NCBI GenBank assembly: GCA_934047225.1
Contig: OW203992.1
Location: 6,127,501-6,191,500 of the forward strand
Source of the DNA: Ypsolopha sequella
Lineage: Eukaryota > Arthropoda > Insecta > Lepidoptera > Ypsolophidae
Direction of reading: 5' to 3'
Length of the DNA stretch: 64,000 nucleotides
Notes under the pieces: model-generated
The model's input: the letters and a program-made list of their open reading frames with translations, nothing else
The model's database searches: none
What the model was told of the DNA's origin: nothing
Program-made: the position numbers and the translations under genes
In this document: positions 1 to 13,700 of the stretch, piece by piece
Position numbering within the stretch: position 1 is the stretch's first letter
How the letters are laid out: each line of letters begins with the position of its first letter

Positions 1-611
1 ACGTATTTAATTTAAATTACAATATATAATTATACTATAAAAAACTTTTATTTTTACTCATGTAGGTATGGTAGATATTTCTAATCTCAAAAATATTTCT
101 AATTTTGCCTGTGTTGTATTATCTTAATAATATAGTGTAAGGGGGTCCTGTAAAGAATAGTTACTAACCCCATTTTTATTTATATTATCGAATCGCAATA
201 AATTATAATTGTATGGTAGTATTTTTTTAGCTTTAGAGTTGATGATATATTTACTTTATTTATGTGAAAGATTTTCAAAAAGTCTAGAATTAGTTTACAA
301 ATTTATAATAAAGAGATATTTTCATTACTTAGGTTATTTGTTAAACGTACTTAAATATTTTGTTTATATAAGTTGCTCAATTGGTGTTCAAAAAGCCTGT
401 GGTCAGGCTCGGGTCAGACAAGACAAATAATGGCGGACGAAGGAACGCGGGAAACAATTGTGTAATAAATTGAATTTTATTGTCATCGTAGTGATTTTTG
501 ATTCCATCTAACCTTCCCCAATAATAGATATGTGCAATATGTGCATAGTTTTATATAATAAACCTATCAAGACTAAGTGAGTGCAGTTTTTGCCACAAGG
601 CTTTGCCTGGA
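1..611. other. AT-rich non-coding sequence
   Basis: No gene or repeat boundary is supported here. Short open frames, including one of 73 codons near 209-430, have no recognisable domain, and their amino-acid make-up follows the AT-rich base composition. The stretch lies downstream of the last visible exon (1316-1793) of the minus-strand glycoprotein gene, so it is probably intron. Confidence 0.5.
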
Positions 612-868
612 CAAGTGTGGGATAAAATGTACATTACGGGACGCTAGTCTGGGCTTTCGTAATTTTTTACAGAAAGTAGATGATATAAAAAGTCTTTCAC
701 CGAATTCTTTTTTGTAGCAAATGCGTAGTTTTCGAGAAATAAATTATTAAAAGTTGACAATAAAATTTTCGTTTTGACTTACGACCACCACTTTTGACAT
801 GTCAATTGTCAATACCCCTCCCCCATACAATCCGTCCCGTCATGTACATTTTTACCCAAGTGTGTGTC
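612..868. repeat. Short inverted-repeat (MITE-like) element
   Basis: A segment near 612-645 ('TGTACATTACGGGACG' core) recurs inverted near 834-868 ('CGTCCCGTCATGTACA' core), giving imperfect arms of about 30 bp around a spacer of about 190 bp. The arrangement fits a small non-autonomous DNA element. No clear target duplication or coding capacity is visible, so the superfamily is unknown. Confidence 0.5.
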
Positions 869-1315
869 CCGCCGTCCCTCTTTATTTTTGGGCACTCACT
901 TGCTAAATTTCAGCTCACACGATAGACTCCTAAGCTTCTTTACAGGAGTTTCCGTTTTTTATGGGACCCAAGAAACCATAAAATATCCAACAATGACGAA
1001 TTAAGCAGGCACTGCGTCACTTCCATTACACAACGATTCTTCGAAAATCCTATGACGTCATTAATAAAGTTTAAAACTTTTTTCTCTTTTAAAACTTTCC
1101 TTCTCATCAGGAATACTTCTTCTTCGTTTTCCTTTGTTAAACCATAAAATTGAAAAACGGTCGACATTCCTTTCGTGACAATTTGATAAATTACGTAAAT
1201 TTCTTATCTTTTAAATTAGGTTACGTCACGCAAGGGGGTCACGAAACTTAAAATTGCTTGTCGACACCAATTGCTAACTGTGAAGCAGATATAATAAAGT
1301 GAAGCTTTTACTCAC

Positions 1316-1793
1316 CGATAACTAAGAGGTGCCCTTAAATTGACGGAGGATTCGCGAGCCACTCGCATCCTCCTTTTATCACTTTCCCGCCAACTGGCAT
1401 AACTCCTTGAGAACCCCGCTACCCCGCACCCTTCAGAACTGTTCACCACTTCCACTAAATCCACATCCAAAGTGTCATTCACGAAAAAAGTATTGTTGTC
1501 GCTTTGTGTAGTGTTCAATAATGCTGGCCACTGCGTGTTGTTTTCAAAATTGGAATGGTTCATCGGCTCGTAAAAGCCATTGTGTTTTGGACTAGAATAT
1601 AAATACACTCGGTCGAGTTCGGAATCGTTTTGTATTTGAATGTTGGTGGTGTTCCGAATCGCGCTGATGGTCCGATTGTGGTACAAGTCTTCGGTAGAGG
1701 TGTACCACGCTTCTAGAATGGCGATGTGAGTCTGTAAGTCTCGGCATGTGAGTCGGAACTCGAAGTCGTGGCATTGTTGCTCCTCGACGATTT
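1316..1793 (-). CDS. Exon 2 of glycoprotein gene (extracellular, N-glycosylated)
   Basis: This 478-bp exon is bounded on the minus strand by CAG|AAATCG (acceptor bases 1796-1794) and TATCG|GTGAGT (donor bases 1315-1310). It encodes about 158 residues starting IVEEQQCHDFEFRLTC, with sequons NRT, NTT, NHS, NNT, NTT, NNT, NDT and NSS. The last 25 residues are basic (ESDKRRMRVARES). An open frame this long, flanked by consensus splice sites and rich in sequons, is not expected by chance in this AT-rich DNA. The exon ends in phase 2, so the protein continues to the left. Confidence 0.75.
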
Positions 1794-4700
1794 CTGAAAC
1801 GAACGAAATTTAAATTAACATTTTAAACGACAGGAGGCAAATATTAATTTTGCTATAAAGTATCCTTTGTACAAAATACATTAAACACATTAAACAAAAC
1901 GTTTTAAATCCCTACACGACAGTCTTGGATGGAAGACCTGAGGGCTATAAAAAGTTTATAATATAAACTTTTATAATATAAACTTTTTATAGCCCTCAGG
2001 CCTTCCACCCAAGACTATCGTGTAGGGATTTAAAACGTTTTGTTTAAGTAGGTTACATACGAGTACCATAAATCTTCTACAAACACGGTGTTGACATTAA
2101 AACTCGAAACAACTCAATTAATTTATAGGTCATAAAACTCGGAAATTTGTAGAGGAACGACTTAAAACTGTAAAATAATAGGTTTTGTTAAAACTAAACC
2201 AACTTTAAAAGAAGGTCGGGTAAAAAGTAATTTCTCCCTTTTTAGGATTTTCTTTTCTTTGAAGTCGGTTTAGTTTTAGTTAAATTTTTACCCACACCGC
2301 TTGTTCTTTTAAATAAGTAACATCAACTCGTACCTTTTTTGCTATATAAGTACAAAGAATATTAGATAAACATATCATTATAAATGTAGTATTTGTAAGC
2401 TAAAACTGTAAGTTAAACTGTTATGCCCCTACGGCTCACTTCTATTTAATTTAGTTTGAAGATTTTTTATTGGCATTTAGTTGTTATTCTAAATTTTTAG
2501 TGTACCTATTTGTCTGTTAATCTTCCTATGAGTAAATAAATAAATTGAATACCTTTAAAATCAAATAATATTTCATATAGTTATAAACTTTTATAAATTA
2601 CTTGGAATCCATGAAGAAGCCAATCTATTATTATTATGAAAAACTAAGCCCAAATTTATTTGTTTTGTATTCTTTATTTTGTTATGTATTCTCATTTCAT
2701 ATTACATTTTGTAATTATGTATAAATTTTGTATTACATTTTGTAATATGAAATAAATAAATAAATTATTTTGTTTTATGTATAGATAAATCAGCGTGGAA
2801 TAAGTAAATATAAGTTTCACATGAACATTGCAAAAAACATTCAATTACTTCATACAAATAATTTGATTTTGAAAATTATTTTTGTCAACCGTTTCCGCGT
2901 ATACGGCTTTTTACCGTTTCATCAAAAAATTTACTGTATTATTCGATATATAAACGAATGTAATACATACACATACATCGAATTAAAATCCTCTTTTTTT
3001 TTGAAGCCAGTTAATAATAACAAAATCATTAATATTAATTTTAACACTCGCGTGTTGCACATAACGGACCCTGTACAATGTCACAGATGTTCAATTCGAT
3101 TCCAATAAAAAACGATGACATTTTTGAGTCACAAATTGCTAGGTGGAAGCGCTACTTTTAAATATTTATTGACAGTTAATTTTATGGCTTATTCCCCTCT
3201 ACCTTTGGGTACACTACCGGGGTCATATTATGCAACAAATACCGGGTATACACAGATATATTATAAAACAACACTACTGATTACACTGAACGAGCAAAAA
3301 AGTATTGAGGTAAGACGGGTGGTAAAATCAGATGGTAATAGTAGATTTTATTTATATAGATGCGTACATTATCTTTCAAAGGAAAAGAATTTTGTTCAGT
3401 ATGATCTATTTTGTTCAGTATGATCTATTTTGTTCAATATGATCTATTTTGTTCAGTATGATCTATTTTGTTCAGTATGGTCTGTTTTGTTCAGTATGAT
3501 CTATTTTGTTCAGTATGATCTATTTTGTTCAGTATGGTCTGTTTTGTTCAGTATGATCTATTTTGTTCAATATGATCTATTTTGTTCAGTATGATCTATT
3601 TTGTTCAGTATGGTCTGTTTTGTTCAGTATGATCTATTTTGTTCAGTATACCACGTCGTTTATGTTTTGTTGCTCTTACAAAACTCTGCTTGATACACCA
3701 AGCATATAATGGATGTACTTACAAGACCCATATATGATGTAAAATACTTACCACAGATCAAAATCTTTGATTAAACCCGCGCGTGGTACACAGTATTTTA
3801 AGGTCCAGTACACAGTATTTTAATTTTAAGGAAATTAAAGTGTTTGTACAAAATTCAGTTTCACCGAAACGATGAAAAATCATAACAGAAATAGACCTTT
3901 TACAGTTATTTAAGGAGAGCCATCACGTGCAAACCTCCATACAAACGGAAACACAAAATGGTGAGGTATCTATTGAATGAACGAATGAATTAATAAACGC
4001 TTTCATCCATCCATCAGCCCGTATTCGTCCACTGCTGGACATACGTAGGGCGGCTGATATGTAATCTCCTTGGTCAGAAATATATACAAAAATAATGCTG
4101 GCTGGTATGGATTTATATTCGTTTGTTATTCTATTTTCAAAATGTATTACATTCATTTGTTTATTGCATCACGTTTATTTGTCTCCTACAATTGTTTCGA
4201 ACATGTCGGTAGAAAAAGTGAAAATGGATAAAATCGAGCAGCGTGCGGTGATTAAGTTTTTGACTAAAGAAGGGAATACGCCTTCGGAGATCAGACAGCG
4301 TATGTCACGTGTGTTTGGCAGTTCGTGATCTTCCGAATTTGTTATAAAGTTTTGGTCAAGGCAGTTTAAATTAGGTCGTGAGAGCCTCGAAGATGATCCT
4401 CGTAGCGGAAGACCAGTTTCGGCCGTCACCGATGAAAATGTAGCCAGAGTGAAAAAAAAATATATTAGAGGACCGACGAGTGAAGCAGTGGGAGATAGCT
4501 AGAGATGTGGACGTCAGTAAAGAGCGAGTCAATGAAATAATTCATGAGCATTTGAACATGTCCAAGGTTAGTGCACGTTGGGTCCCTAGAATGTTGACTG
4601 CATTTGACATGGAGAGGCGTGTCAAATATTGCGAAGAGTTTTTGGACATGAGTCGAGGGAAAGAGGAAGAAATGATTTCTAGAATTGTAACATGTGATGA

Positions 4701-7700
4701 GACTTGGATTCGACAATGGGACCCGGAAAGTAAGCAAGAGTCGTTACAGTGGAAATTTAAGGATGAGAAGCCGCCTCGGAAATTTAAGGTCTGTCCATCG
4801 GCCGGTAAACTTATGGCTACAATCTTTTGGGACACAGAAGGGATTTTGCTCATAGATTATTTACCGAAAAAAACTACAATGAATGCTGATTATTACTCAA
4901 ACTTATTAGATCAACTAAGAGAGACAATAAAAGAAAAACGGCGAGGTAAACTAAGCAAAGGAATTCTGATTTTGCACGATAACGCACCAGTGCATACCGC
5001 ACGCACAACAAAGCTAGCAATTAAAGACAATGGCTTCGAAACCATTGACCACCCCCCTTATAGTCCAGATCTAGCCCCCTGTGACTATTTTCTGTTTAGA
5101 CTTCTCAAGAAAGACCTCAGGCGACGAAGATTTATGACCGATGACGAAATGAAGGCAGCGGTTTCTGACAATTTTGACGACAAACCGTTTTTTTTTTTTT
5201 AATGGCTTAAATTCAATATTTGAAAAATTTAATAAGTGCATTTTACTAGCAAAGGACTATATAGAAAAATAAAAAAAAACTATCCAGTTACGTCTTTTCT
5301 TTCATAGTTAGGTAGGTTACTTTTCAGCCTCCCCTCGTAGTAGGACTCCTCAATATTACGCCACTCTTGGCGGTCCTCAGTCATTTTCATCCAGCCGCCA
5401 CCCGCAACGTCCTTCAGATAGTCAGTCCAGCGGGCACGAGGGCGGCCTACGCTGCGCTTTGCTGTACGTGGTCTCCATTCCAATGCCTTACGGCCCCAAC
5501 GGTTATCACGTCGGCGACAAATATGGCCAGTCCACTGCCACTTCAACTTACTGATTCGGCAGGCTATGTCGAAATGCTTTATTGCACATAAATAAGAAGA
5601 CAATGGAATGTTTTAATAATATTTTAGGCTAAGTCCATTGAAATTATCAAGACCTAAAAATCGGGAAGTGTGAATGTTAACTTAACAACAAACCCCTAAA
5701 AGACATACATTTAACGGTTTCTTACCAAAACTGTAGTCTAATATGTTTTTATTGTTTTAGATAAAATGAAAAAATGTATACTAAAAATTCGAGCATCGGA
5801 AATATTATCTAGATTAATATTAACCAAAAATATGTTTGACAACGTCCACAATATTGCCAAAATCATGTCTCTCCCAAAAACATTTTTTAAATTTTGCGCC
5901 CGCGACTATATTGGTACGATTGTATTGTCTTCGCAAGTTTCATGGAGTTAATATGTATATTATAGCAAAAAGAAACAGCAAGACTTTTGGCAGCTCCCAC
6001 AGCTGAGTGGTCGTCACTTCATGATGTCTGCTCTTAAAATAAAAAGGTAAGAAAACTTATATTTTTGGAGGTCTAGAAAAAATGCCGTGTCAAGACTAAC
6101 AGATAGAAAAAGTTTCGTTATGAAAAATTAAAGTTTATTTTCAGCATGTCTGAAACGAAAGTTTATATATGATTAGCTTACTGCGTAAACGCGAAAAAAT
6201 CTGAGGGGTTCGGGGGGTATGTCAAGCAATTGCCTGGCTTCTAGGTATTCACGCGTTCCATCCCCGAGGAAACTTCCATGCGACTGAATTCCTAGAATCC
6301 CCCGCACCATCAAATTTTTGCGTTCACGTACTAATCAAATAAAAACTGTTTTCTGAGACACCATGTAAAACTTTTCTGTCTGCTAGCCAATTGCTTGCCA
6401 CCCCATTTTTAGGGTTCCTAGTACCTAAAAGGTACATAAGGAACCTTTATGAGACTGCGTTGTCCGTCTGTCCGCCCGCCCGGTTGTCACAGCCTCATAA
6501 CTTTAGCACCGATAAATATAAAGACTTGAAATTCGGTACAAAAATAGCAATAATTTTTCCACGCAAAAAAAAAAAAAAATAACATTGTAAAATTAGAAAT
6601 TGTTCAAAATATTTCCAAAACAAAAGAGAGAAAAAAAAGAAAAATCCTAAAAATGGGTATCGAATTGTAGATATTAAAAAGTTGATTGTAAAAGTATATA
6701 CTTTTACTATATTTTACTCGCATCTAATTCGAGAAATCTTCGAAAAACCCCAAAATAATGTATCCCCTTATATCCAAAAGTGGTGTACAAAAATAAGAAC
6801 AAAATCATGGTAATATATGTGCTTACGTAAAGAATAGAAAAAATATAGCGGTTGAGATATTCACGGAAATAAATGAAAAAATTTAATTTTTCATCCACGA
6901 TCCGGAACCCTAAGTACGCGAGACTGACTCGTACTTCACCAGTTTTTATTATTTTAGTTTTTATTCTGCTTTTAGACCGCCTATAATATAAGTTTGCCCA
7001 CCTTTTCATTTTAAGGTACGAGACCCTAAAATGACAACAAAAACCTTTTTGCATACAAACTATTGTGACCCTCAAAAGTAACGTTTTTATAAGAATCCAG
7101 CAAAAAAACTCGAAAAAATCAGTCGTCATCACAATCACAATAATGAACGTAATTCTTCAAACGGACATTCTTGCACGCCAGCTAAGCGCAGTCGCAGGAT
7201 CCTAATCTTTTCGTTGTGTTGCATTTTTATGAAGCTTACTTCCATTCCGTTTGATCGGGAACGCAACCGACCTAAGTTTTGTTGTTGTATAGTGAGTGCA
7301 TTAAACTTTTAACATATTTATTAGGCGGATTAGTCACGAATACATTAACTATGTTAAATAGAAGAACGCATATTGTTATTCTGGAGTCACAGAACGTTTG
7401 ACTGCGCTCGTAAAAAACTACTATAATATAGTCACTTACATGGATTTTAAAGAAGGAATTTGTGGGTGTACACAGTAGTGGTGACAGTAATAAGTAAGAT
7501 ATTCTCATACTTGTAATAAAATTGGGTCAATTCAAAACACAAAACTGTCTCTAGGCTTATACTGACTTATTAGTCTAATGTTCCAATACTTCTCTCAAAC
7601 ATAAAAAAAACTGGACAAATCATTCCAAAACTACTTTTATTATAGATATAATTCAACTTTCATTATAGATATATTTTCACAGGTGGTAAAGCTGAAGCCG

Positions 7701-10700
7701 TGCTCGACTGTGGAGGTACCACCATTTTACTTGGAGACCCCCTTGAAGTGCGTTCATTAAATAGCCCTGGGCTGGGTAGGAACACTGGGGTTGTAATGCT
7801 GAGTTTTTGAACGGGTTTCGTCGTGTAGCGACACTCTAAACGTCAGTTGTCATTTTTGCATTATATTTAGTATAATAACGTTGAGAGGACCCCCTCTGTA
7901 CGAAATTTAACGTAAATATATCAACTATAACGTTGAGAAGACCCCCTCGGTACAAAAATTAACGTCATTTCATTTACGAAAATTTACGTGAATGTCAGGT
8001 GACGTTTGGAGCCTCTACGAACCTTGCGAACCCTGCTCAGAGTTGATGTTGAAAAATTGCGACAGTGTAGCGACACTGTCATTTTTGAACGGTCGGTGTT
8101 GAGACGCGAGTTCATTTTTGCACGGGTTTGTGTTGCGACCCGGGTAGGAAACCCAACTCGGTGTGAGTTTATGAACGACTATCTGAAGTAATTCGGGGGA
8201 GAGTAAGAGGACAGCTCACAGGCAAAAAACCAGGAGACCCACCATGCCTGGGACCGATGGATGGCGGTATATCCATCCCTAATAGCCGGGCCCTATGTGT
8301 GGCAATGTGGCCTTATGTATTATGGTGTGAGTATGGGCAATTCTTCCAGGATGACGCCGGGAGTGGCAAAGTCCTTGAAAGGCTTATGTCCAGCAGTGGA
8401 CGAACTAGGCTGATGGATCGATGGATGATAATTCTACGTGGCCCGTAGTCACACAAAGCGGAAAATGTCATCAGTCAACAACGGATCAGGCAGCTCCGCA
8501 GGTGTCGTTTAGAGTGCGTTTCATTAAATAGTTTCTCTGCCGTTAGAAGAGCCAATAGGATTGCAATATCCAGTTTCGATTGTTGACAGAATTATTGGTA
8601 CGCAAGATGTTGAACTATAGACGTCTTTCTGGGCTGTATTGTCTATGGTCTGAATCAATTTAGTTTTATGACTCAGAATAGGTGACATTTGACCTATGTG
8701 ACAATTAAGTATGTGTGATACTCTGCCCTACGTGTCAACAAATATAAAAATTAATATTAACAAAAACTATTCATAATGCCCTTCGAGAGTCCCAATATGT
8801 GATGCAAGAAGTAAAGTTACAAATATGGATATGAGTATCATAACTCCTCCCCAAGTCCTCCCCCCTTAGATTGAAAATTGTCTAAAATTATTGGACAATT
8901 AATTTTCGGTAATTTCAAGAGTAAGAATATAACATAGAGTATGCATTTTAACATTTAATAAACTTATCATAACATTTTGTCTTATATTTAACCTTTACCT
9001 TATTTTATGTACCCGTAATAAATTTTATTACTATGGGTTAGCAAAAATTATTTTTATATTTTATATCTTTTTTTTGTCATAATTCTAAAATAATATGCTT
9101 ATTTTATAAAGTATTATAATAAAAGTTCTTTTTAGCCACTTTGTTAATAGTCACTTTTTTCAGTTTGTCTGCACTTTTCACTTCCCCTTTGATGGGTGCT
9201 CTGTTATTATACTGTTAAACGTAATTTAGGCGTTACACATTCTCCGGCCTTAATATTATTTTTAATTATACATTGTTGTTACGAATATAATTATTTCTAT
9301 AAGAATTATGCATTGAATGTTAGTAGTACATTAATTAAAATTCCATTGCCCTCAAATGCGAGTCATAATTAATTATAAAATTATATAAAAATAAAACTAC
9401 ACTTATGAGTATCTTTCACATTTCATAGAGACACTTTAGTGTCCCTATCCCTTATTTTATTTGGGATTACATTTCCATATGCTTTGCCTATGACAGTGGC
9501 CTTTTCATACCTAGCTTTGTCCTTTCCTTTCCTTTGGTTAACCAATTTGCTGTAAATTACATCCACTTCTTCTACATTGCATGATACTTTCTCTTCAATA
9601 TTACTCTTTTGAGTTTTACTTTGAATATTCTTTATTGTTAAACCGCTTTCAAGACTTTTGAACATTATTATTTGTGAAGATTTAGTATTACTTAATTGCG
9701 TCGTTTATGATAGAAATTGGACTTGTTTCTTCTATATCTGAATAATCACTTCGTACCGATAAAGTTTTTTCGCTATCTGATAATTCTTCACTGATTAACG
9801 AATCAAGTGTAATATCATGAGATGCTCTACTTGTGCGTCAATCGTTCTATTAAACTTTTTATAATATAATTAACACTGCTTTAACAACTTCTGTGTCTCT
9901 AGGACAACAGCCAGGAATAGAACAACTTCTATACATTACCAATTATCACTCCAATTTAACAAAGATAATCACGTAACAATTTTTAAAATGTAACAATTAG
10001 TTAAGATTAATTATTTACAATCGGCAATCTCTTATCCCTGTCGATATGCAATAACTTATTGGCAAGTTTTAGCTTAGTTCTGCATGGACTTATAAATAAT
10101 TTTAGGTATTTTAACCTTTACAAATTATTTTTGACAATTAAAATATTTAAGACATTCATAATGTGTGGTAAAAGTATTACAAGTATAACACACACAAAAT
10201 AATACCAATGAAATAGTATAATAAATACCGTAGTAAAAAGCTAGTCTTCTACTGCACCCGTGATGCTGGTTGAGAAAGGGCTGACTGCGGGGCGCTGGTG
10301 TTGCTCCTCCCAATTCTACCTGCTCGGTCCCGCTGCTCTGCTCAGCTGCTGCTTGGTCGTCTGCCGCTTGTCATGAAGCTCTCCGAGGACTTTTTCTTCA
10401 ATGATCGCAGACCGCACTCATGCGGTTTTATTTTTACGACGATGAATTTTAAATGTCGCCCAGATTTTAACGAATTTATTTTATTTGTAGCCACTGCTCG
10501 TGATTTAATTGTTGAAACAAAACTTTCTTTATCAAGAAGTTAGCAAGCGATCCTACCCGGCTGCGCCAGTTAAACTATCTTGTGGCTGATACAGGGTGTA
10601 GGCAGAGACCACAAGAAATAACTCGTAATATTGTGGTTACAAATAGTTTAATCAGAGAACTTATATAGGCGAAGTACTAGGTATTGTAAACAAAGAACTT

Positions 10701-13700
10701 GTAATAAATATTTAATTTCATGGGTATCTCGTACAACAGATGAGTGTAAGACCAAATGTTTATTAGACAAATTTTATTCTGAACAATAATCCTACCAATT
10801 CGTATAATAAAATAGCGAGGGTTTATTTTTTTAATTTTTAGTTAGTTCGATTCCCGGGTGAGAGAAGCGAATTTCAGAATATCTTCAAATGCAGTTTTGT
10901 TTCTTTTAAAAAATAAAGGAATGTTTCGTTTCAGTAAAATGAGCTAACTAAAGGATCTAAGGTAGTTCCCCTCCAGGGCCCTTGAATTGTTTCCACCCTG
11001 TACAATATCGAAAAGCTAGATAGGAAAAAATTTCACGCCAAAGAATGAGATAGCGTGTGTACTGTGTGTGCGCGTATTACTCACACGAACGCCAAAATCG
11101 AGAAAAAAATTATGCAATTCGATTCCATGGATTATGACAATGATGAACGGTATAAACAATATGGGTTTGGATAAAGAATGAAATTATGAAATCAAAATGT
11201 TCCGCGTTTCAGAAACGTCAGATCTGTATGGTAGTTGAAACGGCCGTTCATACTGTTTTGGGCTCAGACCAATATTGGTCTGAGGTTTTGGGTTTGCAAA
11301 AACCATAGACTTACAGTATATCCTAAGTCAAAAGTTGCAAAAACGTAACAGCGCAACTTTAAACGCAAATAATAGTTAAACATAAAATTATTTTTCCAGA
11401 GAATTAATTTTATATTAATTAATTCATTCCAGAGATTACCTTGTACATCCAACGTCACTCACAACTATCTCTATGATTCAAGTGTTTCGGGTTTATTTTT
11501 TATTTGTATTAATAATTATTATATTTTTAACGTGAGCAGAGCCGCAGGCCTAGTAAATAATAAAATAATTATGAAGGTTTGCCAGCAAGGACTTTTCTCC
11601 AGCCAAATCTATCAATAAATCAAGGAAAGTTTACATTAATATCAATCTCTACGCATTTCGCCTTTGATGAAATACCGAACGGTTATTTTACAACTAATAA
11701 ATAATTTTCATTGATGTTTTGCCGCTGTGTTATATCAATGTAATTCACCATTACAGAATAAATCAATTTCAACTCGCTTTTAGGGTTCCGTAAAAATTAA
11801 AACGTTTCTTTAGTGTTTTGGTCTGTCCACGGCATAACTGAAGAACGACTCCGCCGATGTGATGGAATAGAGAATCTACGGTGACGTCATATTTTGAATA
11901 TGTTTAGGAAATTCGTGTCGGGTGTCTAATGAAGCGTATTATCAAACCAATTACATCTTCGTTGACGAAACCCGCGGGTCTACCGCGTAATTCTGATTTT
12001 CATCAACATCAACTTGAGATTGAAATTTGACGTGTGTGCGACGACGCCCGCCTAACATGCCATCTCTTTTGCACGCACGTCAAATTTCAATATCAAGTTG
12101 ATGTTGATGAAAATCAGAATTACGCGGTAGACCCGCCGTACATTCAGATAATTATAGTTATACTAATCCTCTATTTGTCTGCGTTCTAGTAGAATACTCG
12201 GTAAAAATGTAGGTCAAGATTTTTCCCGCCGCCTCCGTGTGATTCTCTACATAAGCATGACCTAAGTCAATCAGCCTATCACTATAATTGCTATTTAGCT
12301 ATAAGCCTATCAGCTGAATCTGCAATCTAAAAGTTCCGCTTTTAAATCCGGTCTAAAGGGAAACAGACAGAGCACAGCTTCACGAGCCGGCCTACATACG
12401 TGATTGCAAACTTTCGACCAAAAGCTAATGCAATTTAACCATGCACAAACGCAAATGCGCAGTGCATAGCTCACCCCTCATGCCTTCCCTATCTAACTCC
12501 AGCAACCCTTATGCTCCTTTCGTTCGCACACAAACGCACCCCTAGCGATTCCAATTTGGATCAGGTGTAACCATGGCAACCGCCCAAAACATTGAAACTT
12601 AGCCAATTTTCGACGAGCTTCTCCGCTTCCTTAATTACCAGACAAATTTGAACAAAACTAGAGATCTTTATTGACTGGTTGTCAATTCGATGTAAGATTA
12701 ACAAGGGTTGTCTATTACGGAAAAGTAAACGTTAAATGGAGGGATTAAAATGCAATTTAGATTTATTAATTATGTCTTTTACGATACAGTAGCGCGTGTG
12801 CAAGTGTCGGGAACTTTTGCGGGGTTTTAGGAACATTCCGGGTACTTGTTGTCCCGAAGGTTCTATTTGATGGCTAGACACGTTTAAGAGTTATGTAATT
12901 TGTAGTTTTCAATAGATTTGAACATATTCAAGATATTAGATCATTAATTCGGAATCGTTTGTCGTCTAATTCTACAGATACGCGCCTAATTTTCAAATAT
13001 CAGTTCATTCGAAATATTAGTTAGTTTTGGAATGAACAGACGGACAGACAAGGCTTCGCATAAGGATCTTTATTTTTGACGGAATATTCAAACTAAATGA
13101 AACAGTCGTGTGAAGGGGTTACAATTCAATCCTTTTAGTGGTTTACAATTTTCTAAGGCAGCAAAGCTACTGATTACTTTTTCATTAGGAAAATTCCGCA
13201 GGATGAAGAGTACACCACGTAAACAACATTGTTAGAACTACATAGTATTTAAGTCCAGAAATCAACAACATTAAAAATATTTTTTTCCTGAAGCGGACGT
13301 GCCACTATCGACACGTAAAAGGATCCCTGTAATACAAATTTGAAAAAGATATTAGAGAAGCTCGGAAAAATATTCAGAGTAAAAATTACAAATCATACAT
13401 GCCACGTTCGTCTACCATCAATTTTTTTTTTACTCATTTTTACAATCGCCATCTCCATATAAAACCACACTTAGGTTTTAACGTTTATTAATCTACAACC
13501 ATAGAGAAACTACTCTCGATATCTAGAAGAGACAAACTCATAGACTTCCTACTTTATTTATCATATAGAGACATTAGAAGAGGGAAGCGAAGGGAAATCA
13601 ATTCACGACACAACAAATACAGGGAGTGGAGCAGTGAAACCCTAGAAGAGCACCCTTAGACACAAGGGTGAAGATGCCGGTTGGACGTTTTGGGCATAGT

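Larger units (their letters stand above)
10220..10800 (-). mobile_element. LTR retrotransposon 5' end (LTR, primer site, leader), truncated
   Basis: On the minus strand a TATATAAG box (10667-10660) sits in an LTR-like segment. The LTR ends at about 10569 and is followed at once by TGGCGCAGCCGGGTAGGAT, which resembles the primer-binding sites of Ty3/gypsy-class insect elements that use tRNA-Ser. A leader and then a broken gag-like start follow (ATG near 10421; Ser/Arg-rich frames to about 10220 with stops). No pol or 3' LTR was seen, so this is a fragment of one end. The class comes from the primer site only. Confidence 0.6.

Noticed and set aside
10840..10870. GTTCGATTCCCGG resembling a tRNA T-loop
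   Set aside because: No acceptor, D or anticodon arms can be formed upstream.
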